From positions 1 to 64,000 of the forward strand of contig JAFTNW010000051.1 of NCBI GenBank assembly GCA_017451695.1: a stretch of DNA of 64,000 nt, given 5' to 3'. This DNA comes from Bacteroidaceae bacterium (GTDB lineage: Bacteria; Bacteroidota; Bacteroidia; Bacteroidales; Bacteroidaceae). The notes under the pieces were generated by a model. It had not been told where the DNA came from, did not search any database, and saw only the letters and a program-made list of their open reading frames with translations. The translations under genes were made by a program, and so were the position numbers. Shown here piece after piece: positions 1 to 8,811 of the stretch (position 1 is the stretch's first letter; every line of letters starts with the position of its first letter).

Positions 1-2014
1 CGGCCTTTATGGTAATGACTAATACATCGCCATCCTCACCGGTGAAGGCGAGCTGGCTGTTGTGATAGCAGATTACGTGGATGGCACCGCTTGAAAGGAG
101 GGCGCCCGATACTGCGTGCTGGTTACGCTTGTTGGGGGTGCGGCTGCCGGGGGAGAGATAGTAGCCGTATTCGTCGCTCACAACTTCGAGACCCTCGGGC
201 AAGAAGAGGTCGAACTCTACTGCGGTTATCTCGGTACCGGCGTTGCTCAGGTTCACAAGTATATCTGTCTCTTCGCCGGCCTCTATCTCAAAGGGATCGA
301 TGTAGAGGCTGAGGGCAGAGGTACTGCGGGTTGCCACGCGGGCGGGTGCATTGGAGGCTTCCGAGGCGCCTTCGTTCAAGATTATATCGACGATGGTGGT
401 AACGTCGGCTACGCTCACGCGGCTGTCGCCGTTTACATCGTAGGCAGCATCGGTGCTTTCGTTAAGGATGGCATCTACTACGGTGGTGATGTCGGCTACG
501 CTCACGCGGCCGTCCTCGTTCACATCACCGGGGAGGGCTTCGGAAACCTCGGGATCAATAATCCACGAATAGGTACCCTCGCAGCTACCTTGTCCATGAT
601 ACATTGTATTCTCCCAGCCCCACTCATCTATATATTTTTCAGGGGCATAATTTACAACGATATCACCTACGTTTATAGTATATGTTCCGGCGGCAGTGAT
701 AGGTGTTGTTGCATACTCCTGACCTGTCCACACAGCATTTACAAGGTACTCGACAGTATTACCAACGCTAGAACTGGTGTTGAGTGTGAGGGTGTAGTCA
801 TTAACACCATCGCTCATAAGAATCTCACCTGAGATCATCTGCCAATTCTCATCATAGGCTATGGCAACATTCTGGTTATACTCAACGACAATTCTGTCTA
901 TTTGATTAACAGTGCCTGCTGCGGGAGTAACACTGACAATCTCCAAGGGAGTGATTGTGAATGTGTAAAGCTCTACACCAACCTCACGATACTCATTCGC
1001 TACACCATCCATTGTGAACATTCCCTCGGGAATAACAAAGGTATAAAGTCCCTCCTCGGTAAGCTCGGTATCGAATGTAACAATAATACTGCCATTGATA
1101 ATCTCGGCTGTACCATAAGCTTCGCTACCTCCGGGCAAATACACTACAACAGGTTCTGCATCATCAACCAACAGGACCTCGTTCACATTGTTGAAACCGA
1201 TAGCAAGACCGGGAATCTCCTTAACGCGGTTCTCATCGTCATAATTTGTATAGAACGAAGGAGACATATCCTGAATGGTTATAGTTGCTGTAATATAATT
1301 ATTAATACCATCCGCGCTTACAAACACACCCGGAGATATAGCTAAATCATATATTCCAACTGCTGTTATCGGCTCCACCAACTCCAATGTAACACTTTTT
1401 TTGTCATCGCTTATAGTAGCCTCATTCTTTGTCTGCCAAAAATTTGTGTAATACATATCATAGATAGTCAATCCTTGCTCGGGGATTTTAACCTCTACGA
1501 TCTCTTCGGCAAAAGTGAGTACCACATATTCGAGCTTGTCTGTTGTCTTAGGAGAAAAATCCACCACATTGAATGTGCTCACAACGGTGAATGTGTATGT
1601 ATGCTCGGCAAACTCATCGCCATCGACACTTGTTATGCAACCGGCGGGGATGGTATAGGTGTATGTACCGGGGGTCTCGATATACTGGGGTTGCAGTTCA
1701 TCTTCGCCGTCCTTGCCGGGAACCACTTTTTTCTCAAATTCAAACACAGCAACATTGGGTTCCCAATCATAAACCTGCACATTGGCGATCTTTACAATCT
1801 CATTTGTTACAGTGTTTATAACATCAATACCCCCATCGGGCATGGTAACTGTTATCTCCTTGGAGAAAGACAAACGAATGTTGTAAACACCCATCTCGGG
1901 CTTGTCAGCACTAGGCGTAACATACGGTGAATTAAAATCTGCTGCTTCCTGGGAAAATGCTACTAATGCACCCATAAAGAAGAGCGACAAAAATAGAAAA
2001 GTAAATTTTCTCAT
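1..2014 (-). CDS. secreted protein with Ig-like, dockerin and cohesin-like modules (3' end cut by window edge)
   Basis: The frame is open from the ATG at 2014 to the window start, giving about 671 residues without a stop. A signal peptide (MRKFTFLFLSLFFMGALVAFS) begins it. Then come three or four similar beta-sandwich modules of about 100-130 residues, each with phrases such as GTYTYTIPAGC or GLYTFVIPEGMF, typical of bacterial Ig-like repeats. Two dockerin type I-like calcium-loop repeats follow (GDVNEDGRVSVADITTVVD and YDVNGDSRVSVADVTTIVD), at about 410-560 on the map. A cohesin-like start of a domain (SLYIDPFEIEAGEETDILVN, then a VEFDLFLPEGLEVV stretch) runs into the edge. The C-terminus is missing, so a T9SS sorting domain cannot be checked. 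It is probably a cell-surface or secreted structural protein with no enzyme motif seen. Confident as a gene, less so for function. Confidence 0.8.
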   Translation of the reverse strand, partial: MRKFTFLFLSLFFMGALVAFSQEAADFNSPYVTPSADKPEMGVYNIRLSFSKEITVTMPDGGIDVINTVTNEIVKIANVQVYDWEPNVAVFEFEKKVVPGKDGEDELQPQYIETPGTYTYTIPAGCITSVDGDEFAEHTYTFTVVSTFNVVDFSPKTTDKLEYVVLTFAEEIVEVKIPEQGLTIYDMYYTNFWQTKNEATISDDKKSVTLELVEPITAVGIYDLAISPGVFVSADGINNYITATITIQDMSPSFYTNYDDENRVKEIPGLAIGFNNVNEVLLVDDAEPVVVYLPGGSEAYGTAEIINGSIIVTFDTELTEEGLYTFVIPEGMFTMDGVANEYREVGVELYTFTITPLEIVSVTPAAGTVNQIDRIVVEYNQNVAIAYDENWQMISGEILMSDGVNDYTLTLNTSSSVGNTVEYLVNAVWTGQEYATTPITAAGTYTINVGDIVVNYAPEKYIDEWGWENTMYHGQGSCEGTYSWIIDPEVSEALPGDVNEDGRVSVADITTVVDAILNESTDAAYDVNGDSRVSVADVTTIVDIILNEGASEASNAPARVATRSTSALSLYIDPFEIEAGEETDILVNLSNAGTEITAVEFDLFLPEGLEVVSDEYGYYLSPGSRTPNKRNQHAVSGALLSSGAIHVICYHNSQLAFTGEDGDVLVITIKA

Positions 2015-2083
2015 AGACTTAATTTTTGTTTAGTTAATAATATGTTTAATAAGTTTATCTCTACGAAATATTGAATTAAAGCG

Positions 2084-2091
2084 CGAATATA
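2084..2091 (-). promoter_or_regulatory. -7 promoter element of the Ig/dockerin gene
   Basis: On the minus strand this reads TATATTCG, a fit to the Bacteroidota TAnnTTTG/TTCG element. It lies about 70 nt upstream of the ATG at 2014, so the leader would be about 60 nt. I see no clear -33 TTTG. Confidence 0.45.
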
Positions 2092-2196
2092 GCTAAAAAA
2101 AATGTTTTTTGGCCTATTTTATAAAATAAAATAGTGTTCCCATGCTAATTCTTTCTGCATTTTGCCATATGCAGCTCGAAAAACACAACAAAAAAT

Positions 2197-2241
2197 GAAG
2201 TGAACCTAAAAGTTTCTTGTCCAAACTTTTAGGTTCACTTC
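2197..2241 (-). terminator. intrinsic terminator of glf
   Basis: A perfect 19-bp inverted repeat with a 7-nt loop. On the minus strand it is followed by ATTTTTTG. It sits just past the glf stop codon and upstream of the Ig/dockerin gene promoter. Confidence 0.85.
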
Positions 2242-2268
2242 ACGCGTTCATCAGTTTTTGTTTGATAC

Positions 2269-3375
2269 TTATTCTTTTATTTTGCTCCACAAAGCTAAGG
2301 CCGCTTCCACGGTATCGTCCATGTCGGCATAGGTGTATTGCGCCAGACGACCACCAAAGAGAACGCTTTCATCTGCCGCGGCCAACTCCTTGTATTTTGC
2401 ATAAATCTCTGAATTGCGGGCATCGTTCACAGGATAATAGGGCACCTTGCCATCCTCATAATCATCGGGATACTCGTATGTAACAACAGTTATTGGAGAG
2501 GGTGTGCTCTCAAAGTGCTTGTGCTCTATAACGCGGGTATAAGGCACCTCGCGCTCGGTGTAATTTATAACGGCTGCACCCTGAAAATTCTCCTCGGCAA
2601 GTTGCTTGGTATCGAATCGCAGACTGCGGTAACTGAGCCTGCCGAAACGGTAGTCAAAGTATTGGTCTATGCAGCCTGTAAACAACATCTTATCGGCCAT
2701 GCCATTCCACTTATCCCTATCGGCAAAATAATCGGTATCGAGCAACACCTCCACCCCTGCCAAAAGGGCATCTATGAGTTTGTTATACCCCCCAATGGGC
2801 ACACCCTGAAAATCGTCGTTAAAATAGTTGTTGTCGTATGTAAAACGGAACGGAATGCGCTTGATTATGAATGGCGGCAGTTCCGTAGCCAGACGCCCCC
2901 ACTGTTTCTCGGTATAGCCTTTTATAAAGCGCTCATATATATCCTTGCCACAGAGGGTGAGTGCCTGCTCTTCGAGGTTGGCGGGTTCCGCTATAGAGGA
3001 GTATTCGGCACGTTGCTCGGCTATCTTCGCCTGCGCCTCGGCGGGTGTTTTAACCCCCCATAAACGGTTGAATGTGTTCATGTTGAAAGGCAGGTTGTAA
3101 AGCTCGCCTTTATAGCACGCCATGGGGCTGTTTGTGAATCGGTTGAATGGTACAAGGCTGTTTACATAATCCCACACCTCCTTGTTCGATGTGTGGAATA
3201 TATGCGCACCATACTTGTGAACATTGATACCCTCAACATTGTCGCAATAGATATTGCCACCCACATGACTACGCTGTTCTATTACAAGGCAACGCTTGCC
3301 CGCCTTCCTGGCTTCGTGGGCAAACACCGCACCGAAGAGCCCGGCACCAACTATGAGATAATCATACTGTTTCAT
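2269..3375 (-). CDS. glf: UDP-galactopyranose mutase
   Basis: FAD-dependent enzyme that interconverts UDP-galactopyranose and UDP-galactofuranose, the donor for galactofuranose in surface polysaccharides. The 368-residue product has the N-terminal dinucleotide fold (YLIVGAGLFGAVFAHEA), the FAD-linked GGNIY segment and the family HKYGAHIFHTS motif, followed by EKQWG and FTYDNNYFNDDFQGVPIGGY. Length is normal for the family (about 365-390). I chose the ATG at 3375 over an in-frame start 93 nt upstream, because it places the Rossmann strand directly at the N-terminus and a promoter lies between the two. It is transcribed alone, divergently from the nucleotidyltransferase gene, with its own terminator. 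Confidence 0.95.
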   Translation of the reverse strand: MKQYDYLIVGAGLFGAVFAHEARKAGKRCLVIEQRSHVGGNIYCDNVEGINVHKYGAHIFHTSNKEVWDYVNSLVPFNRFTNSPMACYKGELYNLPFNMNTFNRLWGVKTPAEAQAKIAEQRAEYSSIAEPANLEEQALTLCGKDIYERFIKGYTEKQWGRLATELPPFIIKRIPFRFTYDNNYFNDDFQGVPIGGYNKLIDALLAGVEVLLDTDYFADRDKWNGMADKMLFTGCIDQYFDYRFGRLSYRSLRFDTKQLAEENFQGAAVINYTEREVPYTRVIEHKHFESTPSPITVVTYEYPDDYEDGKVPYYPVNDARNSEIYAKYKELAAADESVLFGGRLAQYTYADMDDTVEAALALWSKIKE

Positions 3376-3409
3376 TGTATTATCGTATATCGTTACAAGT
3401 CTATAACGA

Positions 3410-3417
3410 CAAATGTA
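3410..3417 (-). promoter_or_regulatory. -7 promoter element of glf
   Basis: Minus-strand TACATTTG, matching TAnnTTTG, 35 nt upstream of the glf start codon. The divergent gene has an identical element at 3502-3509. Confidence 0.55.
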
Positions 3418-3501
3418 ATATAAAAAACTTTGATTTTGAAAAAAGCAGACACAATTTAGCAGATGCAACGCAAAATAGCGGGTTCTTTACCAAATTATCA
3501 C

Positions 3502-3509
3502 TACATTTG
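3502..3509 (+). promoter_or_regulatory. -7 promoter element of the nucleotidyltransferase gene
   Basis: TACATTTG lies 30 nt upstream of the ATG at 3540, so the leader is short. It forms a divergent promoter pair with the glf element. Confidence 0.55.
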
Positions 3510-3539
3510 CTTGCGAAACATAATAAAACAGAGAACTAC

Positions 3540-4346
3540 ATGAAAACAATGATATTTGCGGCCGGGCTTGGCACACGCCTCAAACCCATAACCGACACAC
3601 TGCCCAAAGCACTTGTGCCTGTTTGCGGCAAGCCCCTTTTGGAGCACGTTGCACGCAAGCTGCTTGCAAGCGGAATAAACGAAGCAGTGGTGAACATACA
3701 CTATTTTGCCGACAAGATTGAGGAGTGGGCTGCCGCGCAGCCGTGGATTGTGAGCGACCGTAAGGAGCTGAGCGAGGGCAAGATGCTCTTTGAACTGAGC
3801 GACGAACGAGGCCTGTTGCTTGAAACGGGCGGGGCCGTACTGCACGCCCGCAAATACTTGGAGGGCTGTGGCAGATTCTTGATACACAATGTGGATATTC
3901 TATCGAGCTGCGACATCGAGTGGTTTGCATTGCAAGCGCGCGAGGAGGCTCTCGCAAGCCTGCTTGTGAGCAACCGCCCCACCACCCGATTCCTCCTTTT
4001 CAACCCCACCGACATGCGCCTCACAGGCTGGCTTAATACCGACACGGGCGACTACCACGTAACATCGCCCGAGATAGACCCAAAGGCATGCCGCGCACTT
4101 GCCTTTTCGGGCATCCACATATTGAGCGACAAGGTATTGAACCTTATGCAACAATATATTGAAGAGAAAGGGCTGCCCATGGATGAAAAACAGGGCACAC
4201 GCTTCCCCATTATGAGTTTCTACATGTGGGCGGCGGCACGCTACCCCATCTATGGAGTGGAGGCCGAAAATCTTGAATTTATAGATGTGGGCAAGCTCGA
4301 CGCACTGAAACCCGCCGAGGATTTTGTGCAACGCAACTGCAAATAG
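3540..4346 (+). CDS. sugar-1-phosphate nucleotidyltransferase (MurU/GlmU-type)
   Basis: A 268-residue NTP-transferase. The N-terminus has the family signature FAAGLGTRLKPITDTLPKAL, whose GxGTR and K bind the nucleotide, then the PVCGKPLLEH stretch and a metal-binding Asp in the IHNVDILSS segment. Relatives activate sugar phosphates with UTP, CTP or GTP. Size and sequence recall MurU (N-acetylmuramate-1-phosphate uridylyltransferase of peptidoglycan recycling), but the partner kinase AmgK is not adjacent, so the substrate is uncertain. The ATG at 3540 was chosen over a longer frame starting at 3375, because the signature begins three residues in and a promoter sits 30 nt upstream. It ends at a hairpin shared with the convergent aquaporin gene. 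Confidence 0.85.
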   Translation: MKTMIFAAGLGTRLKPITDTLPKALVPVCGKPLLEHVARKLLASGINEAVVNIHYFADKIEEWAAAQPWIVSDRKELSEGKMLFELSDERGLLLETGGAVLHARKYLEGCGRFLIHNVDILSSCDIEWFALQAREEALASLLVSNRPTTRFLLFNPTDMRLTGWLNTDTGDYHVTSPEIDPKACRALAFSGIHILSDKVLNLMQQYIEEKGLPMDEKQGTRFPIMSFYMWAAARYPIYGVEAENLEFIDVGKLDALKPAEDFVQRNCK

Positions 4347-4375
4347 CAGCGCCTACATTATACAGCAGCAACAGA

Positions 4376-4427
4376 AATATTACACCAAAAAAGGGAGCAC
4401 GCATGCTCCCTTTTTTGGTGTAATATT
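4376..4427. terminator. bidirectional terminator
   Basis: A perfect 24-bp inverted repeat with a 4-nt loop between two convergent genes. The stem carries A6 on one side and T6 on the other, so it can work on both strands. Confidence 0.9.
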
Positions 4428-4439
4428 ATTTATAAAGTT

Positions 4440-5135
4440 TTACTCCTTGCACTTATCGCAGTCGCAACCAATGCACTTCCAGATGAGGGCCGCAATGGCA
4501 GCACCCACAAAAGGACCTACGATAAAAATCCACAACTGCTGCAAAGCAACACCACCCTCGAAAAGAGCAGGGCCTATTGAGCGGGCAGGATTCACCGATG
4601 TACCTGTGTAGCGGATACATACAAGGTGAACAAGCACAAGCGACAAACCAATGGCAAGGCCTGCGAATGCGCCTGCGCCCTTTTTGCTATCGGTGGTACC
4701 AAGCACCACAAGAACAAAGACAGCTGTAAACACAATCTCGGCAACCAGGCCACCCATCACCGACACACCGGGCTGGCAAGCGTTGGCACCTGTACCCACA
4801 ATCTCGCTACCACTTGCAGATGTGCACAAAAAGAGCACTGCGGCACCTGCAATAGCGCCAATAACCTGGAACACCATATACATACCGGCATCCTTTGCAC
4901 TCATACGACCGCTCATCCACACGCCAAGGGTGATTGCGGGGTTAATATGACAACCGCTTATACCGCCAATAGCGTATGCCATGGCTACAACGGACAAACC
5001 AAATGCCAGCGCCGTACCTACAACGGTGGCCGCCAACTGGGGGTCGTTAGATGTGCAACCAAGGCTCACTGCTGTACCGCAACCCATGAGCACGAGTACC
5101 ATTGTACCCACCGCCTCTGCTAAATACTTTTTCAT
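4440..5135 (-). CDS. aqpZ: aquaporin Z-type water channel (MIP family)
   Basis: A 231-residue inner-membrane channel with six hydrophobic helices and both half-helix NPA motifs: HINPAITLGVW in the first half and VNPARSIGPALF in the second. The second half reads VHLVCIRYTGTSVNPARS. Its His, Thr/Gly-Thr and Arg line up with the AqpZ selectivity filter, which favours water over glycerol. The C-terminal tail is unusually Cys-rich (CIGCDCDKCKE), which could bind a metal. That is inference. It is a single gene reading away from the Srf-like array. Confidence 0.93.
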   Translation of the reverse strand: MKKYLAEAVGTMVLVLMGCGTAVSLGCTSNDPQLAATVVGTALAFGLSVVAMAYAIGGISGCHINPAITLGVWMSGRMSAKDAGMYMVFQVIGAIAGAAVLFLCTSASGSEIVGTGANACQPGVSVMGGLVAEIVFTAVFVLVVLGTTDSKKGAGAFAGLAIGLSLVLVHLVCIRYTGTSVNPARSIGPALFEGGVALQQLWIFIVGPFVGAAIAALIWKCIGCDCDKCKE

Positions 5136-5168
5136 AAAATTAATAGTTTAAGGTTAATAAAATTGCCT

Positions 5169-5176
5169 CAAATATA
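5169..5176 (-). promoter_or_regulatory. -7 promoter element of aqpZ
   Basis: Minus-strand TATATTTG, 34 nt upstream of the aqpZ start codon. No convincing -33 element at the usual spacing. Confidence 0.45.
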
Positions 5177-5617
5177 CAAACAATAGATAAAAACGAAGAA
5201 TAAGAAACAAGTTTTTTATATTTAGCGGCAAAAATGAAAAGAAAAAGCCCCGGATGCAAATACAAAAATTAACAAATGACAGCTACTGCTTAACTTTCAG
5301 GTAAAGGCAAGTAGCACAGTTTCAACAGATAACAAAAAACAAATTTTCACTACACATTATTAAATATACATATATTTTTGCATTTGATTTACATTTTTTC
5401 ACTATATTTGCGAGCTATGCGCTCTAATTCCACGACAAGCAATTACAAGCCGGCTATGAAAAACTGCATTATTGCCTCGCATAGAGAGCAGGCTATTGGG
5501 TTGCATGCAGAAATAAATTTTACAAAAACAGCGCTATATTGATGATATAAAACAGGGTGTTTGGCACTCATAAAGAAGGCACTACATTACAAACGATTTG
5601 TATAAAACGAAATTATA
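5177..5617. other. intergenic leader region upstream of the Srf-like array
   Basis: A 441-bp AT-rich stretch between divergent aqpZ and the srfB-like gene. It holds one plausible plus-strand promoter at 5383-5410, followed by about 200 nt of untranslated leader. Within the leader, CTATGCG near 5415 can pair with CGCATAG near 5480. An unsupported 41-codon frame runs 5417-5542. I see no repeat, insertion sequence or tRNA here. Confidence 0.5.
5383..5410 (+). promoter_or_regulatory. promoter of the Srf-like array
   Basis: TTTG at 5383-5386, 16 nt of spacer, then TATATTTG at 5403-5410: the Bacteroidota -33/-7 arrangement. Transcription would start near 5417, leaving a leader of about 200 nt before the ATG at 5618. 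It is the only good match upstream of the array. Confidence 0.55.
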
Positions 5618-8600
5618 ATGGAACATTTAATTGCAGACTCCGGGATTCATTTCATTACAACAGAGATTGAATTCAATCCACAAGAACCACTTATTCTAAA
5701 CAGCGGAAAAGCGCTGAAATACTCTTTCTGCGAAACCACAGATTTCATTGAGGGATTCAAGGTATTCAATCTGCTGTATTACAACAATATCGAAGGGAAA
5801 TACATTCCTATTGATGAGCTCGGAGCCTCCGATGAGGCCCTTGTGCGCAGAGCAAACGGGCGCGAAGAGATAGACGAGGCGGGCATGATGATGATGAACC
5901 CCGATTGCAGCACAGCACTCTTCACCACATTCGACGACAAATCGGAAGATATTTTCCATATAAGCACCTTGCAGTCGTTCATGGTAAAGAACCCCGATAA
6001 CGGATTCGACCGAGTACCCGCATTTGAACTTCTCCTGGACAAATGGCTCCCTATGCCAATGTTCAGAAAAGAGGTTGACGGAATTACAGGCCGCTACCCA
6101 ATGGCTTGGTGCCGCATGAAGATTAACAGAATAGGGCAAGGCAGCAAGAAGGGTGTGGAGCGTTTCCGCTTGGTTTGGGCCTTTGACACACAAATGGCCG
6201 AGGACGAGCTATCGGTTTTGCGCCCATATATTGCAAGCTACGAGGGCGACCATGCCGAATACTGCATGTGTAACAAAACCGACCTGCTCATGGAGTTCAT
6301 GTCGTCGAGCGAGGAGTTCCACGCCTTCTCCGACTACATTGCATCGCTCCTGGGCATAGACCTTTCAAAAGACGATTCAAAGAGATATAAGGCATTCTAT
6401 ATCTATTTCCTCAACTATATCCGCCTGTCGGGTGGTGCTCCCGAGGTAACACTGCACAACAAGGATAACCATGAGATTTTCGTAGATCTTGTATTGGATA
6501 TCGGTAACAGCAGAACTTGTGGTATATTGTTCGAGGAGGCCGACTTCAAGAGAGGAAAGATGCTTGAGCTCGTTGACCTCACATCACCATGGATTCCATA
6601 CGAGAATAAGACTTATGACATGCGTGTGGTATTCCGCAAGGCCGACTTTGGTAACGACATTGTCCTTGACGAGGAGATGTTCCAATGGAAGAGCTTTGTA
6701 CGCATTGGCGATGAGGCCCGAAGGCTCATCTATCGCTCACTCGAAGAGGAGGGACTGTCTGAAAAGACCACCAACTATTCAAGCCCCAAGAGATATCTGT
6801 GGGACACAAAAAGATACGAAGGTCAATGGGAGAACCTTATTACCACCGAGGACCCCTTCAATGTGCGATTCTCAACAGAGGTATCGGTACCCACCCTCTC
6901 GAATCTCTATAATGAGGAGGGCGTTTACACCCCCGAAGGCTGTGAAAGCCTCGACATCCTGGACCCCGACAACAGCGAGCACCACTATTCGCGCGCCTCG
7001 CTCATGACATTTGCATTCATTGAAATTTTCCAACATGCAATTGCGCAGATAAACTCAAAGAAATACAGGGAGAAATGGGGTAACATCGATTGCCGTCGCT
7101 ACATAAGAAACATTATCATAACCTGCCCCACAGCCATGCCTCACCAGGAGCAGATATTCTTGCGCCAGAGCGCGCAGGATGCATACGACAGCATCTTGCA
7201 GTGCATGCCCAAGATAAAGCCCGCCCAAGTTACACCGGCGCCATCGGCAATAAAAGTTATAGACAAGTATGCCGAGATATCCAAGAGAGTATGGTCATAC
7301 GACGAGGCATCTTGTTGCCAATTGGTATATCTATATGCCGAAATAGCTTTGAGATACAGCGGCGAGATACACAAATTCTTTGAACTGAAAGGACATGTAC
7401 GCCCCGAGCTCAAAGAGGAGGGCTACAACAACAAAGCGCTTACAATAGGTACGGTTGACATAGGTGCCGGAACCACCGACATCATGGTATGCTCTTATGA
7501 ATATGAGGGACAGGGCAGTTGCAAGATAACCCCCACACCGCTATTCTGGGACAGTTTCTACCTTGCCGGCGACGACATCCTTCGTAACCTTGTAAAGAAT
7601 ATAGTTATTGAGGGCGAGGAGCACGGCAACCCCAATCTTGGCAATATCAGTTCGGCACTGACAGCAAGAATGCTTGCCATGACCAACGAGCAACTAAGAA
7701 AACTCCCCTGCATGGACAAAGATGTTGTTTACAGAAACATGATAGACGGCATATGCAGCACAAGCGACGAGGAGAGAAGAAGAGAGAAACTCATTGAGTT
7801 CTGCGGAAACCTTATACACGATTTCTTTGGCACCAACAGCTCAATGATGGGATACCGCGACCGCCGTTGTCGTGTAGATTTCAACACACAAATATCTGTT
7901 CCCATCGCACAGCGCATGATGGAGCTGTTAAAGACAAACGAGCCGTCTAAACTATATACATACGACGACCTGTTTGCCGACATGAGACCTGCCGACTACC
8001 TGCTTAATCACTTTGAGCGCCATTTTGGATTCCGTTTCGAGGAACTCGATTGGAGATACGACCCCAAAGTTGTTTCAGAAATTGTGGAATCGACCATGGA
8101 GCCTTTGATGAAACAGCTTGCAGTGGTATTGTATGCACAGCATTGCGATGTGATAATACTTGCAGGCCGCCCCACATCGTTGAGCGCCATTACAGAATTG
8201 TTTATAAAGTACTTACCGATATCGCCCGACCGCCTCATACGCCTCAACGACTATCGTGTAGGTTCATGGTTCCCCGCTGCCGACGGACAAGGAAGTTTCT
8301 ACGACCAGAAGGCCATTGTTGCCGTGGGCGGAATGGTGGGATTCCTCGCATCCAATGCCGGGCTTAACGGGCTTTTAATCGACTTCTCCAAGATGATTAA
8401 GAAGATGGAATCAACCGCCAACTACATTGGAGTATATAATGCACACAACCAACAGGTTGCCGAGTCGTTACTTACCCCAAGCAACTCATCGGCATCGTTG
8501 AAGGTTCAAGTGTTCCCCGTATATCTTGGTTGCCGCCAATTCGACGCAAAGATATACCAGGCAAGGCCCCTATATGCAATATACAACCATGGTGTAAACA

Positions 8601-8782
8601 ACACTATTGACGTTCGCATATCGCGCTCATACAACGAGAACAAGGAGCTATTGGTTCTTGAGGATGCCACCGACAACGAATTCAGGAACAGAAAGCACGA
8701 CTTGGAGCTGGTACAGCAATCGTTGGTAGATAATGGAAAACACTGGCTCGATAGCGGTGAATTTGAATTAACAATAAAATAA
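5618..8782 (+). CDS. srfB: SrfB-like ASKHA-fold ATPase
   Basis: A 1054-residue cytosolic protein with no signal peptide or membrane segment. It carries the motifs of the actin/hexokinase/Hsp70 ATPase fold in order: phosphate-1 loop LDIGNSRTCG (Asp294), phosphate-2 loop TVDIGAGTTD (Asp614 to Asp621) and a late adenosine-type loop LAGRPTSL (about 848-855). The LDxGNxRTCG form of the first loop and the overall length are typical of the SrfB family, named from the Salmonella srfABC operon. The N-terminal 280 residues are specific to the family. Its biochemical role has not been settled in any organism I know of. It is the first gene of the array and is followed 29 nt later by an SrfC-like gene, the same partner order as in Enterobacteria. 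Family assignment is fairly sure, function unknown. Confidence 0.85.
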   Translation: MEHLIADSGIHFITTEIEFNPQEPLILNSGKALKYSFCETTDFIEGFKVFNLLYYNNIEGKYIPIDELGASDEALVRRANGREEIDEAGMMMMNPDCSTALFTTFDDKSEDIFHISTLQSFMVKNPDNGFDRVPAFELLLDKWLPMPMFRKEVDGITGRYPMAWCRMKINRIGQGSKKGVERFRLVWAFDTQMAEDELSVLRPYIASYEGDHAEYCMCNKTDLLMEFMSSSEEFHAFSDYIASLLGIDLSKDDSKRYKAFYIYFLNYIRLSGGAPEVTLHNKDNHEIFVDLVLDIGNSRTCGILFEEADFKRGKMLELVDLTSPWIPYENKTYDMRVVFRKADFGNDIVLDEEMFQWKSFVRIGDEARRLIYRSLEEEGLSEKTTNYSSPKRYLWDTKRYEGQWENLITTEDPFNVRFSTEVSVPTLSNLYNEEGVYTPEGCESLDILDPDNSEHHYSRASLMTFAFIEIFQHAIAQINSKKYREKWGNIDCRRYIRNIIITCPTAMPHQEQIFLRQSAQDAYDSILQCMPKIKPAQVTPAPSAIKVIDKYAEISKRVWSYDEASCCQLVYLYAEIALRYSGEIHKFFELKGHVRPELKEEGYNNKALTIGTVDIGAGTTDIMVCSYEYEGQGSCKITPTPLFWDSFYLAGDDILRNLVKNIVIEGEEHGNPNLGNISSALTARMLAMTNEQLRKLPCMDKDVVYRNMIDGICSTSDEERRREKLIEFCGNLIHDFFGTNSSMMGYRDRRCRVDFNTQISVPIAQRMMELLKTNEPSKLYTYDDLFADMRPADYLLNHFERHFGFRFEELDWRYDPKVVSEIVESTMEPLMKQLAVVLYAQHCDVIILAGRPTSLSAITELFIKYLPISPDRLIRLNDYRVGSWFPAADGQGSFYDQKAIVAVGGMVGFLASNAGLNGLLIDFSKMIKKMESTANYIGVYNAHNQQVAESLLTPSNSSASLKVQVFPVYLGCRQFDAKIYQARPLYAIYNHGVNNTIDVRISRSYNENKELLVLEDATDNEFRNRKHDLELVQQSLVDNGKHWLDSGEFELTIK
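8761..8782 (+). repeat. direct repeat marking the left edge of a tandem duplication (copy 1)
   Basis: These 22 bases, the last codons of the srfB-like gene, recur exactly at 10786-10807, where the first srfC-like gene ends. That is the arrangement left by a tandem duplication starting inside the end of srfB. Confidence 0.85.
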
Positions 8783-8811
8783 GGTAGTTTAAGGTAATTA
8801 TATTGTATTGC

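Noticed and set aside
3376..3468. 31-residue N-terminal extension of UDP-galactopyranose mutase
   Set aside because: The extension precedes the FAD strand, has no homologous character and spans the predicted promoter.
5417..5542. 41-codon open frame in the leader of the array
   Set aside because: Starts at or near the predicted transcript start, with no signal, motif or coupling to the next gene. Kept only as part of the leader.
8803..8811. TTG start for the short srfC
   Set aside because: The ATG 9 nt downstream aligns exactly with the start of the paralogue.
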